A DNA stretch of 64,000 nt from Nitrospirales bacterium (GTDB taxonomy: Bacteria; Nitrospirota; Nitrospiria; Nitrospirales; UBA8639): assembly GCA_031315865.1 (NCBI GenBank), contig JALDRJ010000002.1, positions 124,001-188,000 of the forward strand, given 5' to 3'. The position numbers and the translations under genes are program-made. Of the stretch, positions 9,061 through 17,668 are shown one piece after another (position 1 is the first letter of the stretch; each line of letters begins with the position of its first letter). The notes under the pieces are model-generated. The model was not told where the DNA came from and did no database searches. It worked only from the letters and a program-made list of their open reading frames with translations.

Positions 9061-9498
9061 ATGAAAAAAATTCTCATCGTTGATGATAATCAGAATGTAC
9101 GATTCTTTCTTTCTGAGTTTTTCAAATTACATGGATTTTTCTGCGTGAGCCTGTGTGATGGCTCTCAAGCCATAACTCGAATAAAGCAAGAAACCTTCGA
9201 TCTTGTGCTGACTGATCTACACATGCCCATCATGAATGGATTTGAGTTAATCACAGCACTCAAAAAAACCCAAGGTGAGTGCGCCAAGATACCGGTCATT
9301 ATAATGACGGCCGATGGCAGTTCGTCGGTCAGGAATCACGCCCGCCAGGCAGGAGCAGTTGGAATCTTACATAAACCATTTGATACAAGAGAATTACTGA
9401 CTATGATCTCCGTTGCTTTACGCCTCAACACATCCACGTACCACACGGAAAATTCTCACGAACAGAAGCCGAAGAACGTCACGTCATCTTCCATGTAA
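9061..9498 (+). CDS. Single-domain response regulator (CheY-like receiver)
   Basis: A 145-residue protein made of one receiver domain plus a polar tail of about 25 residues. Acidic residues are in ILIVDDNQ, the phospho-acceptor Asp is in LVLTDLHMPIMNG, the switch Thr is in IIMTAD and the Lys is in LHKPFD. There is no output domain, so it probably relays phosphate or binds a partner protein. There is no adjacent kinase gene; the nearest kinases are those at 1807 and 17669. No strong ribosome site is visible before the ATG. Confidence 0.85.
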   Translation: MKKILIVDDNQNVRFFLSEFFKLHGFFCVSLCDGSQAITRIKQETFDLVLTDLHMPIMNGFELITALKKTQGECAKIPVIIMTADGSSSVRNHARQAGAVGILHKPFDTRELLTMISVALRLNTSTYHTENSHEQKPKNVTSSSM

Positions 9499-9565
9499 TT
9501 AGGATCTGCCCCAAAGCACTCCTCCTGACATTGAGAACTTCCCGTCACCATCTGGTATTCAATGT

Positions 9566-10207
9566 TTATCTTTTCGTAGGCTGTGCTTCCGGCATCTTTT
9601 TTTCTTGAATCACCTCGACTTCTAAGATAATTTTGACCTCGTCACCGACCATCAAGCCGCCATTATCGAGTAACTTGCTAAATTTCATCCCAAAATCTTT
9701 ACGGTTAATAGTCCCTTCAGCCGTAAATCCCGCCCGAATATTGCCCCATGGATCCTTGGCCACACCATTCAATGTGCCAACCAGCGTAATTTCCTTGGTG
9801 ATACCACGCAAAGTCAGATCGCCTAACGCTGTATACGAATCGCCTGTCTTCTTATAACTTTTCATCTTGTAGGTCATCGTGGGAAACGTTTTGGCATCGA
9901 AGAAATCCGGGCTTCGGAGATGTTCATCACGTTTACTGTGATCAGTAAAGACTGACTGCGTTTGAATCACAGCTTCAATCGTTTTGAACTTTTTGGCTTC
10001 AGGATCCATTTCAATCGTCCCCGAATATTCCAAAAATTTTCCGTTCGTTTTTGAGACGACCATATGCTGGACCTGAAACCCGATCGTCGTATGATCCGGA
10101 TCGAGCTTCCATTGTGCCATCTCGGCTGTCGCCGCATTCACAAACATCAAGCTTGTCACAGCCATCATGCCCATCAATCCCTTGATCTGTCGTAATCGAT
10201 TCCCCAC
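9566..10207 (-). CDS. YceI-family periplasmic lipid-binding protein
   Basis: A 213-residue protein with a signal peptide (about residues 1-28) and a YceI beta-barrel. It opens with the family-typical AQWKLDPDHTTIGFQVQHM and has FDAKTFPTMTYKM and GDLTLRGITKEITLVGTL. YceI proteins bind isoprenoid-like lipids in a lipocalin-type barrel; the ligand here is unknown. The start is a GTG with AGGAGG five to six bases upstream. It sits alone, convergent with the receiver gene at 9061. Confidence 0.9.
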   Translation of the reverse strand: MGNRLRQIKGLMGMMAVTSLMFVNAATAEMAQWKLDPDHTTIGFQVQHMVVSKTNGKFLEYSGTIEMDPEAKKFKTIEAVIQTQSVFTDHSKRDEHLRSPDFFDAKTFPTMTYKMKSYKKTGDSYTALGDLTLRGITKEITLVGTLNGVAKDPWGNIRAGFTAEGTINRKDFGMKFSKLLDNGGLMVGDEVKIILEVEVIQEKKMPEAQPTKR

Positions 10208-10296
10208 AGCGACCTCCTAACCTAAAAAAATAATGAGACCTTCTGCCTGCCGTTTACACTCATTTCCGCAGACACGTTTCCCGACGTTTTCCCATA

Positions 10297-10953
10297 TTAT
10301 GTTGGTACATTCAATGCTGTTGAATTCAACCATGTTTCAATGATTGAAGCAAGTGAGTCGAAGGCTTGATAGCCCTGCGTTAGCATAGTCATCCCCTGAT
10401 CATTCTGACCTAGAAGTGTCGGAAATCCACTCACACCTAACTCCCGAGATCGATCAAATTCATCCCACACCTCTTGTTTAACCTGCGTGCTCCGAAACAA
10501 TCCTTCAAATTTCGCCCTATCGGCTCCCAGACTTTGGGCGAGATCGGCCAACACTGACTCTTTGGTCACGTCTTGGTTCTCTCGGTAAAATGCATAGTGG
10601 ACCATTTTTAGGTACTGAAATGCCAGTGAAGGGTGTAACGTTCGCATGACCACAACCCCTCGAGCAGCCGGTTCAGTATCGTACGTGAAATCAGGCCCCA
10701 TATGAAATGTAAAATCAAAGAGTTGACCAGTCCGTAGATGAACAGCATGCCAATGTTCGAGAATCGTCTTCCGTCGTTGCTCATCAAAGCGTTCTTTGTT
10801 TCCTGGACGAAGCCCTCCCAAGAGCAATTGAATATGACATCGCTCTTGATAACGTTCGCGTACGGCTTCGATAACCGGAGAGAACCCCCAACACCACGAA
10901 CACATAGGGTCGGTCACATAAACGAGTGTGTGAGTCTTTGGCATTGCCATCAT
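10297..10953 (-). CDS. DsbA-family (FrnE/isomerase-like) thioredoxin-fold protein, cytoplasmic
   Basis: A 218-residue thioredoxin-fold protein of the DsbA-like group, with active-site motif CSWC at about residues 18-21 (DPMCSWCWGF) and a cis-Pro segment (GVSGFPTLL). The helical insertion (residues about 60-160) is typical of this group. There is no signal peptide, so it acts in the cytoplasm, possibly as an oxidoreductase or in small-molecule metabolism. It starts eight bases after the methyltransferase gene and is presumably co-transcribed with it. Confidence 0.85.
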   Translation of the reverse strand: MMAMPKTHTLVYVTDPMCSWCWGFSPVIEAVRERYQERCHIQLLLGGLRPGNKERFDEQRRKTILEHWHAVHLRTGQLFDFTFHMGPDFTYDTEPAARGVVVMRTLHPSLAFQYLKMVHYAFYRENQDVTKESVLADLAQSLGADRAKFEGLFRSTQVKQEVWDEFDRSRELGVSGFPTLLGQNDQGMTMLTQGYQAFDSLASIIETWLNSTALNVPT

Positions 10954-10961
10954 TCTGGGTT

Positions 10962-11993
10962 TCAGTTTTTATACGAAATCAGAACATGTTCTTTGGATTC
11001 GGGAACTGCAAACATCTCACTTCTTGGAAATCCCCCAGCGCGAAACATCCTATCGAGTTCCATAAATGTATACGCATCCCCGCCCGGAGTCGTCACGAGC
11101 ATGATCAATGCAAAATCCGCTGAGGACGGACTCACTCGATCTTCATGTGGAACAAACTCCACAGTGATGACGCGTCCGTTCGGGTGAAGAGACGCATGGA
11201 CCTTTCGAAGTAGAGAGACACACGTTTCAGCATCGAAATGATGCAGAAAGTTCGGAAGGAGGATCAGATCGTAATCAGATTTGAAATCAATCGTAAATGC
11301 GTTCCCGGCGATCGTCTGGTATCGATCCCCTAGAGAAGCCGCCTGGGCGTTTTTCTTAGCCACCTCCAAAACAGGCGCCGAATCCAATCCTACAATGACA
11401 GCTTCAGGAAAAGCCTTTCCGATCTCGATCCCAAACATTCCATGACCGGCTGCAATATCCAGCACTTTTTTTACGGGCTCTCCCTGTTGAGCCTGTTCAG
11501 ACAGATGATGGGCGATCCATTTGGCCGGCGGCATCATCATCGGAACCATCGCTTGCGCGAACGTGACCCACTCCGGATGCTCTTCCGCCGTCGTACCTTT
11601 TTCATCCAAGGCTGTCCCCCCCTTTCGCACAGCTTCAGTCAAATGACGAAACCCATCATAGAGAGGAGCTGACAACATAAAATCCACGGTCCCGCCCAAG
11701 TATGTGGGTGAAGAACTCACGAGAAACGCTTTCGAATCGGGCATCAGCCCATAGTGATTCTCATCTTTGGTCAGAAACCCGAGAATCGCCAAGCCGTCCG
11801 CCAACATTCGCATGCCTCGTTCGGAGGTTGCACATCGTTCGGCCAACGCAGGGACAGATTCATACCCTTCATCAATCGCAGTAAAGACACCGAGGTCTAT
11901 CCCAGCCTTAAGAATCGCACTTCGTTGATGTGCATTGATCGCTTCAAGTATTCGCTGTGGCGAGGCACCCGTCATTGACTGTTGTGATGTCAT
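10962..11993 (-). CDS. SAM-dependent O-methyltransferase (acetylserotonin methyltransferase-like)
   Basis: A 343-residue enzyme with an N-terminal winged-helix dimerisation domain (about residues 10-100) and a Rossmann methyltransferase domain. SAM motif I is VLDIAAGHGMFGIEIG, followed by an acidic loop (VGLDSAPVL), LPNFLHHF and GGDAYTFMELDRMFRAGGF. This architecture is shared with plant-type small-molecule O-methyltransferases and related bacterial enzymes. The substrate cannot be read from sequence. The ATG has AGAGGAAAGG upstream. It leads an operon with the DsbA-like gene. Confidence 0.85.
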   Translation of the reverse strand: MTSQQSMTGASPQRILEAINAHQRSAILKAGIDLGVFTAIDEGYESVPALAERCATSERGMRMLADGLAILGFLTKDENHYGLMPDSKAFLVSSSPTYLGGTVDFMLSAPLYDGFRHLTEAVRKGGTALDEKGTTAEEHPEWVTFAQAMVPMMMPPAKWIAHHLSEQAQQGEPVKKVLDIAAGHGMFGIEIGKAFPEAVIVGLDSAPVLEVAKKNAQAASLGDRYQTIAGNAFTIDFKSDYDLILLPNFLHHFDAETCVSLLRKVHASLHPNGRVITVEFVPHEDRVSPSSADFALIMLVTTPGGDAYTFMELDRMFRAGGFPRSEMFAVPESKEHVLISYKN

Positions 11994-12036
11994 GATCCTT
12001 TCCTCTTAGATGAAGCCAAATAATAGCGCAAGCCGC

Positions 12037-13125
12037 TTACATAATAAGCTCTACCAACCCGTAGACGTTAAAGGTTTTTCCTTGATATGAGGCTTTGCCG
12101 CTGACAATTCCCATCGCAAAACCGCCGATCACCCAAGTGGAAACCCGATGAAACTCGGACAGTTCAAGTATCACGCTACCACCACCGCTTGGCGTAATCC
12201 ACTTCAGACTCCATTCCACAGGCCATCGATACAGGCCTAACGCCTGGCTGAACCTGAGAGGCGTGAGCTGCAAGACTTGAAATCGTTCAGGCTCCCCTTC
12301 GACGGAAACGAACCCATCAAGTTTTCCGACCAGAGGTGTAAGTCGTTCGCTCTGTTGACTATGAACATAGAGATCGCCAACGCCGTCCATCGAAAGATAA
12401 AATCCCTGGAATTCCTTCCACAGTCCCCAATACGTGCGGGACAGACGGTTAAACTCAGTCATGAATACGTACTCATGGATAATCCGTCCCTTTACGATCC
12501 GCTCCCCCCAATGCAAGGTAGCCGGGGCCGAGCTCATTCGATACTGTTCCTGGCCATAGGTTCGTGAGAGAGCCGTTGCAAGCGGGGCCACAATGAGTGA
12601 GAGAGCATTCGATCGGCTCTGAATCGTTCTTCCAGTTTCAACATCCCCCTCAAACTGAAACATCGGAGAATCCGGTATAGTAACGACTTCCCGCCCTGAG
12701 TTCTCATACGACCCACTTCCTTGAAGAGCTATCCAGCCTTGACGCTCGTCATGGAGTAACGCAAAGATTTCAGACTGATACTCTTCCCCGTCTTTCCCGC
12801 GATTGGCATCCAAGACAAAAGCGACATGTCCCCGCTCATCTTGTCCGACAAATGAAAAATAATCCGAGACATACACCAGAGAAGACGTCGCGGCTACCGG
12901 CTCTTGAATCTGGCCATGCTGAGATTGACTGGCCGGGCATGGGAATGGAACAAAGACGCAGAAACACAGCAATCCGAAAGCAACCAATCGACTAAGACAG
13001 AGACTCTCAAAGAAAATTTGCGTCTGAAGGGAAAACAAGATGGATGAAAAGGACTCCCCAAAGGGATAGAAACAAAGGCCTCCCCGCCGGCGATAGCGGG
13101 GAGGGCACTTATTGATGTCGACCAT
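12037..13125 (-). CDS. Conserved-looking exported protein, possibly CrtC/AttH-type lipocalin fold; start uncertain
   Basis: The ORF encodes up to 362 residues and I do not recognise the family with certainty. The mature part is rich in beta-strand patterns with Trp and Gly (HEYVFMTEFNRLSRTYWGLW, WSLKWITPSGGGS), reminiscent of two-lobed AttH/CrtC barrels. A signal peptide core (LVAFGLLCFCVFVPFPCPAS) lies around residues 47-66 of the longest reading. The ATG at 13125 has no ribosome site, and the first 20 codons overlap the terminator hairpin of the Pal gene. The true start is therefore probably an alternative codon such as a TTG between about 12985 and 13045. Confidence 0.55.
   Translation of the reverse strand: MVDINKCPPRYRRRGGLCFYPFGESFSSILFSLQTQIFFESLCLSRLVAFGLLCFCVFVPFPCPASQSQHGQIQEPVAATSSLVYVSDYFSFVGQDERGHVAFVLDANRGKDGEEYQSEIFALLHDERQGWIALQGSGSYENSGREVVTIPDSPMFQFEGDVETGRTIQSRSNALSLIVAPLATALSRTYGQEQYRMSSAPATLHWGERIVKGRIIHEYVFMTEFNRLSRTYWGLWKEFQGFYLSMDGVGDLYVHSQQSERLTPLVGKLDGFVSVEGEPERFQVLQLTPLRFSQALGLYRWPVEWSLKWITPSGGGSVILELSEFHRVSTWVIGGFAMGIVSGKASYQGKTFNVYGLVELIM
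13079..13104 (-). terminator. Rho-independent-type terminator of the Pal-like gene
   Basis: A perfect 9-base GC-rich stem (CCTCCCCGC with GCGGGGAGG) and an 8-base loop, 61 bases past the Pal stop. On the minus strand it is followed by CCTTTGTTTC. It argues against translation starting at 13125 for the next gene. Confidence 0.7.
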
Positions 13126-13164
13126 TAATCATGGACGATGGCTCAAGTTCTCAAGCGCAGCTTC

Positions 13165-14001
13165 TCATTTTACCGCGAAATGCACTCGACGGTTGGCTTG
13201 CCAGCATTCACGGGTTTGTTCATGACAAAACGGTTTTTCTTTCCCAAAACTCACAACCTGCAATTTATCCCCCGGAACACCAAGATCAACCAGATAATCC
13301 TTCACCGCGAGCGCCCGGCGTTTTCCGAGTATCATATTATAGCTCTCGGTCCCCCGCTCGTCACAATGACCTTCCAAGAGAATCGTTCGATCAGATAATT
13401 GTGTGGAGAGCACTTCGGCGTTCGCGACAAGCTCCGGATAGGCTTCTTTCCGAAGTCCAAAACGATCGTAATCAAAATACACATCTTCCAATGCTCGGAG
13501 AAACTCTTCTATTCTTTGTTCCTTCTGGACGATCTCCGGCTCTCTCGGACTCAACTTGGCAATCTCCAGTGGAAGTTGTTGAGAAATCGGCTCTTGGATC
13601 ATTTCCATCTCTTCCATGTTCCCCACAAGATCAGGTTCGGAAGCCACAAGATTTTCGCCTGCTGACGAAGATGAAGATGATGATGTCCCGACATTCCCTT
13701 GAGTTTGAGGCGTAGCGAAAATCGGTTGAACCGACTGGTTCTCATGGAATGTCGGAACCGGTGGCGCCTCGCCAGCAATATCCATGACTTGACGCTCTTC
13801 TGTATCCTTGGCCCTCTCGCCAGAGTTTGTGGTACCACTGACCAAACTCTCGGACGCATTCATCGTTTCTGCCAATTGACCAACTTCCGGAGTCGTTGAC
13901 GAAACATCCTGGCTCATCACCCTGGTATGTAATCTGGAACTGCACCCCGCCAAAACAACAAGGCACAAAACCCACATAATAGGCAAGTTCTTCAATGGCA
14001 T
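13165..14001 (-). CDS. Pal/OmpA-family peptidoglycan-associated lipoprotein
   Basis: A 278-residue lipoprotein with signal sequence and lipobox LAGC (Cys19-20). A long Ser- and Gln-rich linker follows, including SSSSSSAGEN around residue 110. The C-terminal OmpA domain has VYFDYDRFGLR, LLEGHCDERGTESYN and LGKRRALAVKDYL, matching the peptidoglycan-binding pocket of Pal (Asp and Arg that hold diaminopimelate). It tethers the outer membrane to peptidoglycan. It is longer than usual Pal because of the linker. The usual tol genes are not next to it. GGGAG lies six bases before the ATG. Confidence 0.88.
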   Translation of the reverse strand: MPLKNLPIMWVLCLVVLAGCSSRLHTRVMSQDVSSTTPEVGQLAETMNASESLVSGTTNSGERAKDTEERQVMDIAGEAPPVPTFHENQSVQPIFATPQTQGNVGTSSSSSSSAGENLVASEPDLVGNMEEMEMIQEPISQQLPLEIAKLSPREPEIVQKEQRIEEFLRALEDVYFDYDRFGLRKEAYPELVANAEVLSTQLSDRTILLEGHCDERGTESYNMILGKRRALAVKDYLVDLGVPGDKLQVVSFGKEKPFCHEQTRECWQANRRVHFAVK

Positions 14002-14596
14002 TGTATGCTCCCTTCTTCGTAACAGGCGTTATGATTAACGTTTTCAGGCTATGGAAGCCAAGTTAGACAAGTCAAGTCTTCCACTTAGGTTCTTTGCTCG
14101 TTGTCTGTTTCGCTCTTTTGCTGCTCATTCTTGTCCTTGAATGGCAGAGTCATTTATGGCCGATCGACGGACGATAGACATGCGTCGAATTCTCAACAAT
14201 TCGAGACAACTCTGACACACACACGAGACCCTGCATCATTACGGACATGAACGTGATGAAATTTGGTGACCGATTAATACAGCAATCAGGGTAGAGTGGA
14301 TGAAGACAAAGAAGAAGTCGGGACTAAAATGCCAGAAGAAATTGACACGAGCCGACTGGCCCATCAGTTAGAATTCCAGCAGAATCTTTGCGATACTCCA
14401 CGGTCATATTTTGTAATAGGCCACGCGTCTGACGCGGCGTCAAAGCCAAGGAACAATTGGTACCAAAGACGATCCCTGAAGTACCAGCCCAAAATTCGGT
14501 ATATCCAGAACGGCCTTTATACTCCGCCCAAGCCAACGGCACCTTCATTATACAGATTCAATAACCCTGTGGAAACATGCTCGAATTGGGGCCCAT
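14002..14596. other. Intergenic region upstream of the Pal-like gene
   Basis: About 595 bases holding the 3' end of the VOC gene transcript and the promoter for the Pal gene. A 74-codon minus-strand ORF (14324-14548) lacks a ribosome site and a recognisable domain, so I do not call it. No strong hairpin is seen. Confidence 0.5.
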
Positions 14597-15010
14597 TCAT
14601 TCACTCGAGAACGAAATCTTTGCATCTTGAATCTCTCGGTAAGGGAGTAACCAGACGAGGGATTCATCATGTAAGTCACCTACCTGAACACGATTACCCC
14701 ATGGGTCGCGAAAATCGCACCGAAAATCAGGGTGAATCTCTAACCCATATTTTTGAGTAATCTTGTCACGCACTTCTCGTATTTGTGATTCATCTCGAAC
14801 CATGATACCGAAATGTTTCGTTCGATCAGGCCTGAGTTCCTCCACCTCGAAAATCGCCAGAAATTGATGCTCACCTAACTTACACCATGCGGCTCCTTCT
14901 CCACCCCTGAGCATTTCTAAGTGAAAGACATCCGAGTAAAACTCGACGGCTTTTTTCGCATCATCAACCTCGATCGCAACGTGATTGACTCCGTAAACCT
15001 GAACCGACAT
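14597..15010 (-). CDS. VOC-superfamily (glyoxalase/dioxygenase fold) protein
   Basis: A 137-residue protein with the paired beta-alpha-beta-beta-beta modules of the vicinal oxygen chelate fold: VNHVAIEVDDAKKAVEFYSD at the start and FRDPWGNRVQVGD near the end. Likely metal ligands are the early His, the Glu in FLAIFEVEEL and a late Asp/Glu. The fold serves glyoxalases, dioxygenases and resistance proteins, so the reaction is open. The ORF extends to 15064, but the ATG at 15010 has GAGG eight bases upstream and begins at the domain. Confidence 0.8.
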   Translation of the reverse strand: MSVQVYGVNHVAIEVDDAKKAVEFYSDVFHLEMLRGGEGAAWCKLGEHQFLAIFEVEELRPDRTKHFGIMVRDESQIREVRDKITQKYGLEIHPDFRCDFRDPWGNRVQVGDLHDESLVWLLPYREIQDAKISFSSE

Positions 15011-15643
15011 GTCCCATGCCTCCGTTTCGCTCGTTCCAAATTCTCCCTCTGAGTATACAGGCAACCGGACAGATACTCATCAAAAAACTCATGAACATAA
15101 ACCCATTTAGATTAGGATAAAACCCCGAAGCAAATCGCCACAATCGTCGATTCGGACGTACTCCTAACCCTACAGTGAACGAAAGTCCAGTCCCTTGGCA
15201 GTTATTTTGAAGATACAGAGCAATGTGTGAACTTTTTCCATGTAGGTGAAACCCTACAGGAAGCCCATGCTCACCTCAGCCATCAATCGCCGCTAAAATC
15301 TCATAAGTACATGCTTTTATTCATTATTCCAATAAAATATCAGCCAGGAATGATGTTTGCTTTTATAATCATTCCTCTAAGGATCACTTAGACCTGCCTT
15401 ACCATGAACGAGGTTGTTTCATGTCGTATACGGCTCAATAATCGAAAATATTCGTCGGAGCATTACGAGTTGGCGGAGGGACTGAAGTTTTAAGAGGACA
15501 CCAGGATCTGAGCCGCACCGAGGACCTGGCCTCCTCAATATAGCCACCTTCTCATTTGGTCTCTCCGCCGCCATATTTACCACTCAATGCCCGAAATATA
15601 CAACGAACCCTTCTCCTCCTCAACCCGATTGGTAAGCTTCTAG
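15011..15643. other. Long intergenic region upstream of a receiver gene
   Basis: About 630 AT-rich bases between divergent genes. It holds a perfect 9-base inverted repeat (15346-15376) and a sigma-54-like word at 15196-15211 that is too far from the next gene to assign. No coding signals are seen. Confidence 0.5.
15346..15376. repeat. Perfect inverted repeat AGGAATGAT-N13-ATCATTCCT
   Basis: A 9-base stem with a 13-base spacer rich in T, about 270 bases upstream of the receiver gene and 340 bases upstream of the VOC gene. It could be an operator or a hairpin in a leader RNA. No copy was noticed elsewhere in the window. Confidence 0.5.
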
Positions 15644-16060
15644 ATGTTATCGAGTCCATACCTGCAGTCTCCTGTCTTCGATAAGAATGAGAAACCGCCA
15701 AAGCGCATTCTGCTGGTCGATGATGACCTGCTCGTTCGAGGATGCATGCGACGATATCTTGAGGGGCAAGGGTATCACTGCACCGAGGCCGACAATGGGG
15801 CTATGGCTTTGAACACTCTCGCGAACCGAACCTTTTCTCTCATCATCACGGACAACCAAATGCCAGTCATGGATGGCATCACATTTCTGGAAACCCTTTA
15901 TGCGAGACAGCAAGGATCAACTCCTGTCATCATCGTGACTGGACGTGTGACTTCGTCACTCACTCAACGAGCCCACCATATTGGAATCACTTCGATTATC
16001 GAGAAACCCTGCACATTGGGGATCCTCTCGGAAGCCATTGTTGAATCAATTGAAGCTTGA
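15644..16060 (+). CDS. Single-domain response regulator (receiver only)
   Basis: A 138-residue receiver with an N-terminal extension of about 20 residues. It has the acidic triplet ILLVDDDLL, phospho-acceptor Asp in LIITDNQMPVMDG, Thr in IIVTGR and Lys in IIEKPCT. No DNA-binding or enzymatic output follows, so it probably acts by protein contact or phosphorelay. It is convergent with the MFS gene. The closest candidate partner is the hybrid kinase at 17669. Confidence 0.85.
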   Translation: MLSSPYLQSPVFDKNEKPPKRILLVDDDLLVRGCMRRYLEGQGYHCTEADNGAMALNTLANRTFSLIITDNQMPVMDGITFLETLYARQQGSTPVIIVTGRVTSSLTQRAHHIGITSIIEKPCTLGILSEAIVESIEA

Positions 16061-16112
16061 AATATCCTCTTGACGACAGGTTTTCCTTGAGCATTCTTAC
16101 CTCCGTACGTTC

Positions 16113-17441
16113 TCATCTTGGTTGCCGGGACATGAAGTATTGCGCGAGACCACCGCACAACATTCCCAAGACTCCGCACCCCATCACGCCATACCAAATC
16201 CCCCTATACTCCCCAAGGGAATCTTCTGCCATATCTGCGCCGAACGCCATTCCAAGAAAACCACTCATCGATAAAACCACAGCCCCAACGAATTGACCAA
16301 TCATATTCATCCCCCCTAGGTAACGACCAGTCATTGCCACGCCCCATCGCTCTGAGACGATGGCATTCATGATAGGAAACGCATGGAGGAAAATTCCCAG
16401 AAGGAATGAAACCATACCCAATATCCATGGCGATAATGCGGCATACAGGTAGGTGCTGACACAGCCACCAGCGATTCCCAGACTGATTGCCGGGACGAAA
16501 ACTCGTGGGAGTTTCCAGCGCATCAACCAATCTGAGAGCTTGCCAAGTACAGGACTTCCGATGACATGCCCCACAACATACAGCGTCCCGACAGTCCCCC
16601 CGGCAATGGCTGCAGCGTTTATGTCATATTGCTCCTTCAATCGAAACCAATCAGCGGCGAACAAACTCATCCATGCTGGCACAAGCCGTAACGCGACAAG
16701 ACTAAGTGCAAAATACCCTCCGAGTAACCACAAGACAGGATCGCGCGTCCACGTCCATGCTCCACCACTTGATATTGCGTGCGTGCCATCAGTCCCAGCG
16801 GCAGCGTTCCCGCGCAAAGCAACCCCCTTGAAGGAAGCGGGATATGAGCGGAGGAATCCCACACAAAGAATCCCCACGAGCGACACCAGCACGGCGACAA
16901 GCTCGATGGCCCCTCGCCACCCAGATCTCAAGAATGATGAGTCTTGCAACAAGTACACTGACAGGAGTGGCATCAACAAAAAAGCGACTCCCTGTCCGAC
17001 CCCACCTCCAATTCCGTAATAGGTTCCGTTCACCACCCCACGCTCACGCTCACCAAACCAATGACTCAGCATGCTGGCAATCGGCACAAACGCTGTCGCA
17101 GCCGTGATCCCAAGAAACACCCTCCACACGACCGATTCCTCCAGACTGTCAGACGTAGAAAAGCCCAACAATCCCGCGGCTGAAAGGAGAGCACCCGCGC
17201 CGATGACATATCGTCCGCCAAATCGATCCGTGATCCAGCCCCATGGAATTTGCGCCAACGCATAGGGATAGAAAAAGGCACCACCCAAGAGGCCCAACGC
17301 GGCCTTATCGAGCCCTAAATCCTGACTGATATATGGCGCCAGTCCCGTATAGCTCCATCGCACCAGGAATGACACCCCATAGGCCAGAGTACAGAAGAGT
17401 AGAATGATCCATCGATATGACGGGCGATGCAAAATATTCAA
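16113..17441 (-). CDS. Major facilitator superfamily transporter
   Basis: A 442-residue inner-membrane protein with about 12 predicted helices. The motif between helices 2 and 3 is typical of MFS carriers (GWITDRFGGRYVIGAGALL). Helix 1 has VRWSYTGLAPYISQDLGL, and helix 5 a Gly-rich stretch (NGTYYGIGGGVGQGVAFLL). The pattern is closest to anion/organophosphate-type symporters, but the substrate cannot be assigned. A central loop of about 30 residues (around 210-235) separates the two halves. It stands alone, convergent with the receiver gene. Confidence 0.85.
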   Translation of the reverse strand: MNILHRPSYRWIILLFCTLAYGVSFLVRWSYTGLAPYISQDLGLDKAALGLLGGAFFYPYALAQIPWGWITDRFGGRYVIGAGALLSAAGLLGFSTSDSLEESVVWRVFLGITAATAFVPIASMLSHWFGERERGVVNGTYYGIGGGVGQGVAFLLMPLLSVYLLQDSSFLRSGWRGAIELVAVLVSLVGILCVGFLRSYPASFKGVALRGNAAAGTDGTHAISSGGAWTWTRDPVLWLLGGYFALSLVALRLVPAWMSLFAADWFRLKEQYDINAAAIAGGTVGTLYVVGHVIGSPVLGKLSDWLMRWKLPRVFVPAISLGIAGGCVSTYLYAALSPWILGMVSFLLGIFLHAFPIMNAIVSERWGVAMTGRYLGGMNMIGQFVGAVVLSMSGFLGMAFGADMAEDSLGEYRGIWYGVMGCGVLGMLCGGLAQYFMSRQPR

Positions 17442-17599
17442 ACCTTCTCAGGCCATGACGCACGGATTACTGTACACGCGAAACTCTGACAATCTTGAAA
17501 ACTCTTGAGGTTGAGGTAGGCGGGATCGTGACAGAGGTGGGCTCGTGCGGACTGTTAGCTTCTCGCGGCCTTCTTCGCAAACGACGAATCAGGTCTCGA

Positions 17600-17668
17600 T
17601 TACAGAACAGGATCGGAAACATTCCTGTTGTCTTCAGTCGCTATAATTTCTTTGAGCGTCATCGCCAA
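17600..17668 (-). pseudogene. Stranded 3' end of the hybrid kinase after the in-frame TAA
   Basis: In the kinase frame, 22 sense codons follow the TAA at 17669-17671 and end at a second TAA (17600-17602). The encoded LAMTLKEIIATEDNRNVS looks like the alpha-5 helix that closes receiver domains. A single base change in one codon would explain the break. Confidence 0.6.

Noticed and set aside
13105-13125. ATG at 13125 as start of the exported protein gene ending at 12037
   Set aside because: No ribosome site, and the reading would cross the GC-rich terminator hairpin of the Pal gene; a downstream non-ATG start before the signal peptide is more likely.
14324-14548. 74-codon minus-strand ORF between the VOC and Pal genes
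   Set aside because: No ribosome site, no recognised domain, and composition does not differ from non-coding DNA.
15196-15211. Sigma-54-like promoter TGGCAGTTATTTTGAA
   Set aside because: Spacing is right but it departs from consensus in both boxes and is over 430 bases from the next plus-strand gene.
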